DNA from: Opisthocomus hoazin
Lineage: Eukaryota > Chordata > Aves > Opisthocomiformes > Opisthocomidae
Reading direction: 5' to 3'
Assembly: GCF_030867145.1 (NCBI RefSeq)
Contig: NC_134434.1
Span: 6,262,001-6,326,000, forward strand
Length of the DNA: 64,000 nt
Shown here: in pieces, positions 1 to 13,200 of the stretch
Layout: the number at the start of each line of letters is the position of its first letter
Numbering within the stretch: the stretch's first letter is position 1
Translations under genes and position numbers: made by a program
The notes under the pieces: generated by a model
What the model was told of the DNA's origin: nothing
The model's input: only the letters and a program-made list of their open reading frames with translations
Database searches by the model: none

Positions 1-758
1 ACGCTGCTCTTCACACACCATTAAAGAAAAACTAGAATGAAAACCTGGGAACTTCCACCAACTTCAGATTAAATTTCTTTGGGGTTATTTTCCTCTTCAC
101 TGAGGGGTCTAGGAAGCATGAACCCCTTTCATCTGGCTAGGTCCTTAGCTGACTCGCAGGGCAGGAGGTGGGCCACCTCCTCCTCCTCCTCGGGTCGCGC
201 CGGGAGCTGGCAGTCCCATGCGACAGCCAAGGAGCAGGCAGCGTACTTCATCCCTGCAGACCATGGCTGTGTGTTCCAGCTTCGGCCAAGCCTCTCGCCA
301 GCAGCATTTCACCAGCTTCCACGCCGGAGCGAGCACCCATCCAGCCACCCAGCGAGTTCGTCTTGGTCACAGACCCAAGCAGAAAAATGAATTATTTTTT
401 TTCGGTGGGGTTAATATTCAAGCGGCTGGCTGTGATTCATCCCTGCAGATGCACGACGCGGCGTGCCAGGAGCGCGCAGATGCCTCGGGGTCACTTCTAC
501 CAAAGTTGGGCTGAATTAATCCGACTGCGAAACACGACCCGCCTGCAGGCGGTCGCATCCGAAGTGTTGCAATACTGCAATTCCCTGAATTCAATTAAAA
601 ATATGCAATTACTGCGGCCTGACACCCCCAGCCACGCCACGAACCCCCCATGCTCTGCCCAAGCCCACCCCACTGCGCTCCAGGAAACAGCAGAGGCTTT
701 TCAGAACAGCCCTCCTATTTCTAGCACGGCAAAACACCCGCACGATAGGAACAGAAGC
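1..758. other. Sequence beyond the ABCA5 3' end, no gene recognised
   Basis: Mixed-composition DNA with overlapping short ORFs. None resembles a known protein or has splice-site support. It is probably intergenic. Confidence 0.4.
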
Positions 759-759
759 A

Positions 760-3700
760 TTTAACAATCCAATCCATCTTTATTTTGGTAACACTTTCTG
801 CTGGGGTAGGGAAAACCTCAACTTCACAATACAGCAAAGTGGTAAAAGACAGACAGGTGTATAAAATAAACTGTGAATGGTACAACGTGCGCGATGGCAA
901 CGTCAGGAGGAGCGTCACAAACGCGTTGCCTTCAGACCCAATACCTTCCCATTCTGCTACCAGAGTACTAGGCATCGGCTACCCAACAGACTTCACTTGC
1001 TATACAGAGATATTTTTAAAAAAGAGCTTTTCCTGGCAACGTTAACAAAATCAGACACGTTCAATTCCTCCATATAAAAATACAACCTCATAGTAACAAC
1101 CCAAAGTAAATGCATCTTCCACGTTTCAGACGTACCAGCTACTTCTCAGAACCACCCTGCACGGTGACTACACACCATTGCACCTGGGAACGGTGGCACA
1201 AAGCGAGCTGACCAGCCCCAAGTCCCACCATCAGCCCGAATCCGGCTGCTCGGCTCCGTTTCATCTCCTAGAGATCACTGGATGTGTGCACTGTGCGGCT
1301 GGGATTTGGCTTCTCACCGGTAACCGCTGAACAAAGGGACCTAAAATTGCAGGAACAAAGCTCTTGTGCTTCCAGGGGATTCTTTGGTTTCATTTTGCCT
1401 GTGTTTTTCCCAATTCTGCCCATTATAGACATCGTATGATGCTCTGAAAGGCTTCCGACACAACACACTATGGTGCCAGCGGTGTTTTGGGATGGCATCT
1501 CACGCTACATTGACCCACGATGCCACCGCGCAAAAAGATCCCACCCAAATACATGCTTAACAAGCCAAATTCTTTGCATGTGTAGCTGCATCAGTACCAT
1601 GCCACCACCAGCTGGGTTACTCCAGGGTTAGCAAAGACAGTACCAAACGGAGCAAATCGAGCAGCTAACATTAGAAAATAAGAAACTATCTGAAATGGCA
1701 TGATGTCATCCAGAAAGTACAGAACTATTTTACAGTCTATTAATAAACTCCAATTATAAGTTAAAGAACAGAATTTAAAAGACATCATGGCTGACAGGTC
1801 ACAGCTGTACTTCCATAAGTCCACGTGAAACGAGCATGCTGTACACTGCTGGTCAGACATGCAGACAACAGCCGAAACACCATTTACAAAGAGATGAAAG
1901 TAAAAAACGTGGGATTTGGAGAAGATGCACTTCACTTGTATGTACATACATAGGAAAGTATCATGAGACAAAATTCTGGGTCCCACCTTTGCTCCAAACG
2001 AAGGGGCATGCTCAGAGATAGCAGCGAGCAATGGGCTGGGGGCTCCGAGGGGCTCAATAAATGGCTGCGTAAACAAAAGAGCTGAATTTGGGTCATCTTT
2101 CTTTTCTTACGGGGAAGCTTCAGCTCTGGAAAGATTGCTACGGGAGCTGCAGTTCAGAGGTTGGTGCTTTGACCCCGTTCCTCACCTCTGTTCCATCTCC
2201 AGCACAGCAGCTCCCAGCAGACGCGAGCACCACGGCTCCGGGCTCAGCGCAATGGGCACGTTCCCGGTCGGCGCTGCCCAAGGGAACCGACCTTTCCCTG
2301 GGGAAGCAAACGGGACGTCCAGGTGTCCCTGCAGTTCTCGGGCTCAAATTTCAACCCCAAAACCAAATCTGTACATTAATTTATACGCAATCTATGGGTA
2401 CAGAAGAGGAAGTGAACGTTGTACAGAAAGAGCTTGCATCTCCCCACAGCAGAGTAAGCAGCTAATGAAAACAGACCTTGGCTCTACACGATCATAAAGC
2501 ATTACCAAACACATAACATACATTATTGCCTGATAATTACAAACAGTTGGGACACAGAACTCCGCCTTAACCCACAGTTTTTTGAATTTTCGCAAGAAAA
2601 ATGAAGGTCTGTTCTAACTTTAATGTGAAGATATATAATCGATATGACTTAGGAAGCCAATGTTTCAATATAAATGCACGTCTGTATTTGCTCATTGCAG
2701 AACACAATGAACTGTCAGCAATCTTTCATTTCACCTTATAAAACTAAAAAAAAAAAAATCATGGTAGCTTTGTGTAGAAAAAACAACAAAAAAATATATA
2801 TTTTCAACACACATCTGTCCTATCTTAGGATAAAGTCTCACACATTCTGCTGCTCTTAGTGCTTCTACGCAAACCAAAGGCACCATTCCTACTGATGAGG
2901 CTCCGAATTCGGATCTTTTTACTTTGGGTTCATGAAGGCAACTGAAAAATGGCCAGGCCAGGACAAAGCAGATGTTCTTGTGCTGAGCGCACTACGGCAC
3001 TACTTACTGCTATCACAACGGAGACGGATTAGGAAATGCTGCTGCATGGACTTGTGAATTGACTGTCAAGAAAAATGAAAACATCTAAAACGGACTGTTG
3101 CTAGAAACAGCTGGCAGGATACACGTCGTCACACCCAACGAAAGAATTAGGCTGTTTTTAATGAAGACGAGAAATACTCACATCTCTGCAAATCCCAGAA
3201 CTACGCAGTTATGTCTTTGTACTTGTACCAAGTGGGTTGGGAAAAAAAAAAAAAAGCATCCACTTCTGTACACCCCCTTTAACCCAACAGCACATGCACG
3301 ACAAACACCAGGGCCACCCAGCGCGGCAGCACGAGGCAGCCACATCTGCCAGCTGGCAGCAGGAAGGAATATTCCGTGTCAAGCAGTGCCGTACTGTATC
3401 TGTGAAGGAAGATTTTCACCCTGGTGGGATACCAAGCTAAGCTCGCAGTGTAACTCAGGACCCTCTCTGCAGTGAATCTGACTGCTGTGGAGTGGTTTTC
3501 CCTTCTCATCGAAGCAGGCACATCTTCTAAGCGTGAGCAGGGACGGGTCGGCCGGCTGGGTAGCAGGACCTTGCCGGGCCACGCGTCTGCCCAGCACCTC
3601 GTTGGGCGGGCAGCAACACCCAGCCGAGGGCACGGGGCATGGCAAGACCCTGCGAACCAGCGAGTGGGTCCCGTGGGCTGGGAGGCTCCGGCGGCAACTG

Positions 3701-4117
3701 GTTTCGCTGAAATGCACAATTTCCAGCATGGACAGCCCAACCCGGTATCAGCCAGCCTGGACACGGGTGCAGCATGGCCAAGGGAGGAAGGAACGGGTGC
3801 TCCTGCACAAGTGACCAACACCAGGAGATGACTGACTGTCACGGTGGTGTCTTCTTGATCAAGGCAAAGTGGGAAACAGCGAGGGACGAAGGAATTTCAG
3901 AACAGCCAGAATAACGGCGGGGATGCTCACCGCTTCCACCACTATTGCCACGTTATTCGTAAGGCCAGGATGGTGGAACACGCTCAGTGCTTCCAAACAC
4001 AACCTCCCTCGCCTGTCCCAGCTCCGATGTTTTCCACGCACGTGCCCTAGTGTGTGCGCAGAGGATCATTGCTGGCACCAAACACGAGCTGCTGAGCAGA
4101 TCTGGACCATGAGGAGC
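760..4117 (-). other. ABCA5: ABCA5 3' UTR (probable extent)
   Basis: Sequence after the stop codon is AT-rich and has no recognisable exon or CR1. The distal AATAAA at 779-784, with a GT-rich stretch after it, suggests a 3' UTR of about 3.35 kb. ATTAAA hexamers (TTTAAT on the plus strand near 2619 and 3157) could give shorter forms. The extent is inferred, not demonstrated. Confidence 0.55.
779..784 (-). terminator. ABCA5: Candidate ABCA5 poly(A) signal AATAAA
   Basis: TTTATT on the plus strand, so AATAAA for the minus-strand transcript. A G/T-rich element (GTGCGGGTGTTTTGCC) lies about 40 nt further along the transcript, as expected for a cleavage site near 755-765. Confidence 0.5.
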
Positions 4118-4225
4118 TCAGAAAACGACTCGGTCTTCCTGCGTCCTCTCCCACCACAGCGTGCTGTTCAGGGTGCCGAAGCTGCTGTCCTCCTCCTCCT
4201 GCTCTTTAGCAAGCTCCACAAAAAC
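4118..4225 (-). CDS. ABCA5: ABCA5 coding exon 38 (residues 1614-1648, stop)
   Basis: [20 protein letters not shown] then [15 protein letters not shown] and TGA. The C-terminus is nearly identical to human ABCA5. Acceptor TCCAG. Confidence 0.97.
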   Translation of the reverse strand, partial: VFVELAKEQEEEDSSFGTLNSTLWWERTQEDRVVF

Positions 4226-7200
4226 CTGGAACAGGCAGAGAGGATGCGAGTACGTAATGCTCCTTATAGGAGCTTTCTCAGTCACAAATAGAATTCACGC
4301 TAAAAACCACAAACGTTGAACATATTGCTTCATCTCCAAGTAGGAAGTTATCAGTCTTACGGGTTTTTCCTCCTTGCTCCTACCCCCCCGCCTCATCTCT
4401 TCCAGAGGACAACAAAAAGGAAGTTGAACCGAATACACACCGCAGGACATTTATCGTCAGCAATAACTTATCCAGAATAAGCAATAATAAACCTCAGCTT
4501 TAGCCTCCTTCTAGAAATGAACGGCAACACCAGTCCTTCGAATAAATCAGAGCGGCATTTCCACTAACGCCACTTATTTTGTTCCACTCACTGCAGTTGG
4601 CACCTTATTTTTAAAGGAGAAAACAGAAATAAAGAGGAGCAGGGGAACTGGCAGTCCCAATGCGCTTTGGAAAAGGGGGCTTCAGTTCCCCCCAAACAGC
4701 TGCCTGAAAGCCAGGCACGGGGACAAGCTGCCCGTGCAGGGCTCGGCACCCCCTTCTCCATCCACTACCGCGCACCCAGAGGGGATGCACGACTCCCAAA
4801 GGGCAGGGGCAAAGTGAATCCACCCCAGACGCCGGCGAAAACCCCGTCAAAAAACCCGCAACACCTGCGCCTGGCAGGGTTTATTTCCACAAAACACCGT
4901 TTGCTTTAACCTACCTGTTCCAGTGTCGCCTGAGAAAAGCTGTACTCCTCGATGTTAAAAGCGTGCTTTACTGTTAAAAGAATTAATGAAAGCGTGTAAT
5001 TAGGAATCCTTCACTATCTGACACAACTAGCAGGCTCGGTGGTGTTGGGTCGACGGTTGGACTTGGTCTTAGGGGTCTTTTCCAACCTTAATGATTCTAT
5101 AACTGGATTTAAAGCATTTTAAGTGGTGCAAGCGCTTACTCTTCATTATACAAGAAAGAGACTTGGGAGCACCAACAATAATAATAGAAAAAATAAACTA
5201 AATGAATTTCGAACAGAAATGCAAAAGTGCCACCACATGGCAAATGCATCAGTTATGGGAGACAAAACGATTTCTGTATGTGATGCATGGCAAGTGCTTA
5301 ATTACCTTCTTCCAGCTTGGAAAAAGAATGTGAAAGCGACTGTACATCTTCTTTTGGAATTTTATACGCCAAAATAGAAGCAAAACTAGAACAAAGAAAG
5401 AAAGCAAAATTAGCTTCAGGTAAAATTAACCGAAGTAAAAATGTTCCTATTCAGGTGAATGGATTTGAACTCATTTTCAGAAGGTTACTCCAGGCATTCT
5501 GACTACTCATCCCCACACAAGACACTGGGAAGGATGCAGCTCCAGGGGACCAGCTGGGTTATACCCCGTCTCAGAGACCCAGGTCCAGGTGCATCTGCTG
5601 AGCTCCCCCTGCGACCGCTCTGTGATTTATGCGCTCTTCAGCCAACATTCATATTCTGCCTATAAACTCATGACAGAAAAATCGCTGCCTGGAACTCCCA
5701 AACTTATGAGGTTTTGCCTTTCAGATGAACTCCGACGGAGGCCACAGCACCTCTTGGGACTTTGCACCACACAGTGCTTCCCGCAACCCAGACTCCAGAA
5801 CAGGGAGCTGCTCTGCCCCACGCATTTGCTTCTGAAAAACAAACTCTCCTCCAAATCTCCCACACTCGAGGAACGCTCCTCCCACGCTGCCTGCAGTGCC
5901 CTGTTTGGAGTCTCATCAGCGGTCACCAAGCCAGACCCTCAAGTTCATATGGCAGAAATTCAATGCTCTTGGGGGAAAAACAACCCACCCACCCACCCTC
6001 AAACTTCGAGGGACCCCCAGAAAACGTTCAAGCATTGCTAGATAAGAGCCAGTGACTCAGATTTTACCCCTATTTCTCAGGGGCTCTGACCAAGGAGGAA
6101 GCCTCCAAGCCACCGCTATGCAGAAATCCAGTTTTGCTTCCTCCGTGCCAACCATCTGCACGCAGGGCTCGCAGCCACCGCCCTGGCAGCTTTTGCTGGT
6201 CTGCAAAACCCTTCCTCTTTTTTTTTTTTTTGTAAATTTTAGTATCCTGGCACACCCTACTCGCTGCCGAGAAATCAGGGGCTTGTATTAATATCAACGT
6301 TAATTTGTTAAACTTCACCTTTCCTGACGATTCGCGTTTGGGAAGATGTGCAAAATCTGTCTCTGCAGATACTCCCCCTGCTGTACATCTGCTGCTTCTT
6401 TTAATTTCATTTCCAAGAAGTATCCTCTGCCAAACTTACTCTTCAGGTGTTGGACAGTACCTATACATCTGCCAGTCGCAGAGGGAACATAAAAGTTGTA
6501 CGTGTTACACCATGCCCGAAAAGCGGTCTAACGTCTAACAGACCCTTTTGGCAGTTTAATTTTGCTCCAAGTTTAAGGTGCAAAAAAACCCGTCTACCCA
6601 TATTTTCAAAGAAACGTATTCCAGTCGACAACGCCCGCCGCAGGGGAGGGCGGCGGTGGTACCTGAGCTGCCCGGCCACCAGGATGGCCACACGGTCACA
6701 GACAGCGTCCGCCTCCTCCATGTAGTGAGTGGTCAGGATAGCTGCTCTCTCCTTATTCTTAAACGCTGCTCGAATTGCCCGCCTACAAAACATAACCAAA
6801 ATCCACCCCTGAACAAAACGTTCAGCACGCGGCAGTAAATCCTGGGTTAGCAGGACAAGAGGACTGTGATGGTCAAACCTAAACCCTTTATTTTATGAAC
6901 CAATACTACTCCCACAGCAACAATTACCACCTGATTTTTTTCACAACGATGACTCAAATCTCATCCTGCTTATATTTTACGATTTCTTTTGACTTTCAAG
7001 CTTCTAATCTCCAAGCTACTCGGGGAGAGGACACAGATGACGGGCACCTGGCACTAAGGCAGGGCTGATTCCCTGTCTATGGCTCTCCCTAGTGTTAACA
7101 GGGATAACGCACACATAAAATCCAACAAACCCCCCAAGAGAAACGAGTCTGCGGCAACCAGAGCCCCGGCGGCACTCACCACATGTGCTGCTTGGCTTTG

Positions 7201-10200
7201 GGATCCATCCCCGTCGACGGCTCGTCCAAGAGCGTGACCCGCGGGTTGCCCAGCATACTCAGGGCAAAGCACAGCTGGGAGGACGGCAAAGGGAAAGGGT
7301 GAGGACACAAGGGCTGCTGGAGACACCCACCATGGCAGCTCGCAAAGCTCCCCCGTACCTTGCGTTTCAGCCCGACGCCCAGCTTCTTCGTCGTCTTCTG
7401 CAGGTGGTCTTTTAAATCCAGGGCACTGGCGATGCTGCGGGAGGGGGAGGACCGTGCGTGAAAAGCTGAGAGGGTGATGGTTCGGCTTCCCCCTCATCCC
7501 ATCGGAGGCAAACAGCCTCGCTTGAAGAACTCGGTCACAAATATTTGTATATGTTTTTATATAAAGTATAAATAAAGCAAATCAATAAGCAGAATTGGAG
7601 CTGGGTGCTTCCACACAAAACCTCCCGCCCCGTGTCCTAGAGCGGGTGACAGCCCAGAAGCGGCTCCATGCCCTAGACTCCTCATCCTTGCAGCCTCTGC
7701 AAAGGTCATTGTTAGCACTTCCTAATGTTAAAAAAAAAAAAAAAAATACAAATACTGGCTGAATTTTGTGTGGCTGAATCGGCATCTCCTAACCCACAAA
7801 TTCACACTTGCTGAATTTGCTGAAAAGATCCAATGAAACTTAACCGAACAAAAATATTGCCTTAGGAGCCAGGGGGGGGAAGCCCTATGAAAACTATAAC
7901 TAAAACCTCAAACATTTCTATAATATATAATATATACTTATATATTAATATATTAATATTATATATATTATATAATTATATATATTTATATATATATAAA
8001 CATAATACTTACCGTTTTATGACTTCCTTGACATCAGTCTGACTCATTCCTTTGATAGCACCGTAAATCTCAAAGTGTTCCTGCAGTGTAATATCTGGCC
8101 AGAGTGGGTTCATCTGAGGGCAGTACCCCACAAATTTCACAGAGTCATCGTCGCTGCTCAGCCCAAACGCATCATCTCCCATCAGAACCTCCAAGGAAAA
8201 TGCACAGACTTTACTCAGTAATATGACAAGTTTCAGAACTGTTTTTGTAAAGATTTAGCAAAAATCACTTGAGAATGCTTGCAGTAATAATAAAAAAAAA
8301 AATCAATATAGATTCATCGTCTGGTTAGTTTGTAGCACGTCACCTACCTGCCCACTGGTTGGCTCAATCTCTCCAACGAGCATATTAATTAACGTGCTTT
8401 TCCCAGCTCCGTTGGGTCCTAACAGCCCCAGTATTTCTCCTAAGGACGGACGACACACAAACCATTGCCCGGGAGGTCAGATAAATGGATTCGAGAGTCT
8501 TTTTGCTAAATAAAACAGCTCAACGGCAAGTAATTCGATTCTAACCTTTTTTTACGCAGAGACACAGATGTTTCGTTGCCACTTTCTTTATTTTTCTCCC
8601 CAGAAGAAATTCCTTTCTTTCATCAAACTCTTTGTGCAAGCTGCTGACCAGGATTGCTGGTATCTAGTAGAGGAGAGAGAAGCGGCTGCAGACCCCGGCC
8701 GCTCTGGGAAAGCTCCGGATCGGGGTCCGGGCAGCGCCCGGGGGCTCGTGGCATTACCTCCTCGCTTTTGGGGCTGCTCAGTATTTCTTGGACTCGCAGC
8801 CTCTCCGCCTTCACGTCTTCATCTTCGTTCTCATCACGCGGGACGTCTGGGAACTTCCAGGTTTTGGCTTTCGTACGACATTTTCTAAGGGGAGGAAAAT
8901 AACAGGATGCCTCTGCTCGGCATTCAGGTGGAACAAAGCTCTCGAAGATGTCAGTCGAGACTTGTTCGCCGCTTCGATGCGGAAAGCAATTTGTGTTTGC
9001 CGCACCCCGGAGTAACAAGTTTACGCTGCACATTTGAGCAGCCCCCAAAGAGCAGAAAGAGCTGTCAACGACTGCAACGCCGTCATCTTCACGCTGAGCT
9101 CGTTGCTGCGGTATGGCATCTCTCCCCACGCAATGGGAAAGGAAGTTCTCCTGTTTTATATAGGGAACATGCTTACAAAAATCCCGATTTTGCACTGACA
9201 GAACTTAAAAGGAAGTAAAAAACCTATTTATGCACTTCACTGACTGAATTTCAGACAACTAGAGTTAGCAGAACAAATTCTTTAGACACTTGGGATGGGA
9301 TATAACCACTGGTATTTTATTTTCTGCAGTATCCCCCATAGCTATATGCTGCATATTCCAGTTTAATCATCAGCGTTGTTTTTAAAAACAGCTTCTTCGG
9401 ACTATTACCTTTAAAAGTCTATCCAACAGAGACACACCTGAAAAACGGATCCTCTCTAACCGTCCTCCCTCCGTTCTTCAGCTCGAAGCATCGCAGCAGG
9501 AAGAGCCACACGATGCACTGCAAATAGGGCTAAAACAGACAAATCCAGTTCTGGTTACTGGGAGCGCTGGCACCCCTGCGAGGTTGGTGATCCTATAGGT
9601 GACCCCACCAGTGCAACCAGTGACAAGATGCTTCAGCTCTTCCCCACCACAGATCACCAGTGGTGAGATGCTGCTCAGTGGGTCGACACTGAGGATGCCC
9701 AACCAGAGTCTGCTTCGATTTAATGGCAATTACTTGGGGTTTTTGGAGAGAGAAGGGACCGTCCCCCACTCTGCAGTTCTTGCTCCAACAGCACGGACTC
9801 CCACAATAATCAGGATTAATATTGGCACCGTTAATAAGGCCACTGAGGCAGCAGACGTTGAGCTGGTAGGCACTGCAGCTTTTACTGATACTGTTCATGC
9901 TGCAACAGGTTGCAAAGCTGCAGGCTCCAGCGATGCTGAGCATTAGATCAAATCTTTATTAATAAAGATGCTTGAACAGAAGGGGCCTCCCAGCAGGAGT
10001 TAGCAATTCTCTACAGCAAATAAGGCTAAAAAAATCAAATAATCATGCTTACAGCTATAACCGCTATCAGGAGCCGGTCCCATGGGTCGTAATATCCTCC
10101 ATTCTTCCGCTTGCCTTTCCATGAGACCTGACAACGCAAAAAAATACGTTCAGGCAAATAATCACCTACCAGAAACCGCATATTCTACACCACACTTTAA

Positions 10201-13200
10201 TCTCAAATCAGCCATTTCAGCTGCGTTGCTCGAGCACTTTCTGTGCTCTGCAGAGACCCTGCTTGCACAGACTTGGCGTCAATGAACTCCACCAGAGTCC
10301 CTAGGGCTGCTCCCGGTTTAAAGCCACTGACTCCCAATTAACCCATCTCCCACCACTGTGTTTGCCCAGCCCACAGGCTCAGAAGCACATGGTTGTCCTT
10401 TTGATATTTAATGGAAGTACTTGCTTCTTTCCTCATTTTAAAACCGCAGCACTCTGCTTACAGAAAAAAAAGAAAGCGACTCTTCACCAGCAGTTGCTTC
10501 TCCTCACATATGAAATGGCCATGGATGACCTCACACCCCTAGGCAGGTATCTGCTGTCCCGTTACCATCGAAGATGCCCACCCAATCCCAACCTTCTCCA
10601 AGGGCTCTGGAGAGGGTCTCCTGTGTCCGCTCACCTTTATAAAACAGATCAGACAGCCGATGAGAGGATAAATAGGAATGAAGATGGAGAAGACATAATG
10701 CAGGATGGTGGTTACCAGGTAATAGTCCAGGAAAAAGGCCACTTCAGTGACAACCGTACAGAGCAAGGCTGTCTGTACAAAAGGAAAAGAAAAAAAATAA
10801 TGGATTTTCATTCAGTTCAGCCTCTCTAAGCCTAAGTTATCTAATTTGAGGCACATTCTCTAAAGCTTTTATCCTTTAGGGTATGGCATTGGTAAATGTC
10901 TCACATTTCTCGTGCATTAGAACACAATTGAATAAACTAACTGGGAAGCCCGTTGTGGCTCTGGAGATGGCCAAGCTTCCCAGCTAACCGAAATCAAGGT
11001 AGAGTTACTCACCACTGAAAATATAAACGACCAAAATTCTTTTGTATTCTGGACTTTTTTAAACGTGAAGGAGACCACATAAGTGAAGAGGACGACTGAC
11101 GGGACATAACCAATCAGGCAAAAAATCTGCAAAAGTAAGAACGGTTTCTTAGGAAACGTACAACAAGAACCCAGGGGTGAATCCACTGGAATTACTTTAG
11201 TGTGCTACATAACTCTGGATACCTCTTTGTCACTTGATTTGATATATTTTGCCACCTTGGAACATACAGCATGTTCTATTAAAGACACAAATGAACAAGT
11301 ACGTGGACAGGCAAGAACCTCCTCACTCAGTTTCCTTTAAACTATTTCCTATTTCTTTTTATAGGACATGCTCCCATACACGTTGACCTGAAGATTTTGG
11401 TAAGTGTTAGGCATTCCACCCTTCAGCCTTTGCATTTTTACAGAAATTAAAACCAGGGTAGATGCACTGGTAGAAAAATAGCCCCGCAGCGCAACGGTCA
11501 CATCCCAAACCTGATTAACTGTGAGCTTCTGGGAAAGCAGCTGAGAAAATCTGATCTTCTCAATTATAGCCCATATCGCACGGAAGCCCACTCTGAATAT
11601 AAAAGATGTGAAGACTTGTAGTCTCTTCAATTTAATCCTATGCTGCAATTCATTGTGGAGCTGGTCAGCGTTCAAAGTCACCCTAACCTTGTCGTTAGCC
11701 GCCCGCCAATGCAAACGGAGCAATTATCAGTCGGCAGCAAAGAGGGCAAAGCAGATGGAGCAAGCAGAGTGAAAAAGGATGGAACACTCCTTTGGAAGAT
11801 CCTGGTGTTTTACAGCTCCAATTTATTCCAGTTCTGAATGAAATGCCAAAATTTTAATAGTTTTTCCCCATGAGAAACAGTACTATCGCGCCTTTGGTGC
11901 AGCCTGACTGGTGCTTCTGCGCCAGCAGCCTTCATCAGGCATTTCCCCTGTGTATCGGTTGGAAAAAGTCTGCTGAACCATCTAACAACAAATAAACACT
12001 TGTGGAAAATAACAAAACCATGTTCTTACCGGTCCCCACCGCACTCACCACGGCAAGGAACTTGCCCACGTAGAAATAAACGCCGTAGTGAAAGGCGAAG
12101 AGGCTGCCTATCATCAGGACGAGGATGGAGAAGAACAGCGGGAGGTCAACGACGGCTTGCCCAGTCCAGTACGCGGAGGGATAAAGCCCCGCTATCTTCA
12201 GCTGCGTGTACGCTTTGATCTGCGACAGGAAAAGAAAATGTGACGTTAACTAAATGTTAATTTAAATTAACGCAATGTTAATGTGCCTCGGTGTGAGCAG
12301 GATCTCATTTTTCCCTCTAATACACTGCTTTTACACTTCGTGTGGCATCCGTGTGGTACCCAGTTACTGCTGCTTTTAGCTGCCAAAGAAGAAACAAACA
12401 AAAAAAAAGCATTTCCCCAGAAAGCAGCAGGGCTGTTCCCAAATCTGCTCTATCCCAGGCAGCAAACAGCAGCCGCATCCACACTGCCTTGCGCCTCTCA
12501 CAGCAAAAGGTGCTATTTAAAAAACTCTCAGGGTTTTCCCAAACCCCCAAGGTTTTTAAGCTCTTTTGCAGTCCCTGAGTCAACACCTGGGAGTTTACCT
12601 TATGGTTTTCTGCATTGTCCATGGCAAAATAAGGGGGCATTCCAGTAATGATGATTCCCAGTAACACAGCTTCAAAATAGATCTCTAGTCTGAAAATTGT
12701 GTCTGGAAGATCCTGAAATATAAATCACAGTTCTTCAATACCAGAATGTGCGTGACCAAAAAAACACATTTAGAATTGGAACATGACCATAAATGCTACA
12801 ACATCTATTCTGTGTATCTCAGGATCATCTGAGCTGCAGCAAGGAGAAAAATACCTATGGAAGTTTTTGGAGTATTTATGAGAGTGCATATCAAACTCCC
12901 CGAGCATTTATCTCCTGCAGCAGGTCCTCTCCGCTCCTAAAGGCCAGCCCAGCTCCGCACGGGATGCAGCAGACCTCCAGCACCCCGCGTTCAGCCTCCC
13001 AGAACTGAAGGTACAAACCCGTAACCAACTCCCAGCAGGACATCCTCTTTCCAAGCCCCATTTTCCTCCCCTTCCACAAGCTGCAGAACAAAACCCCGGC
13101 ACCTTTCAACCCCTCTTCAATTCCCCAAGGGTCCATACCATCAAGGACTTACTCCACAGGCTTTGGCTGCTGGGGCCCCTTCCTTCCCGACGGCGATGTG

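Noticed and set aside
168-764. 198-codon plus-strand ORF near the window start
   Set aside because: No domain, signal peptide or homology recognised, and it reads across the end of the likely ABCA5 3' UTR.
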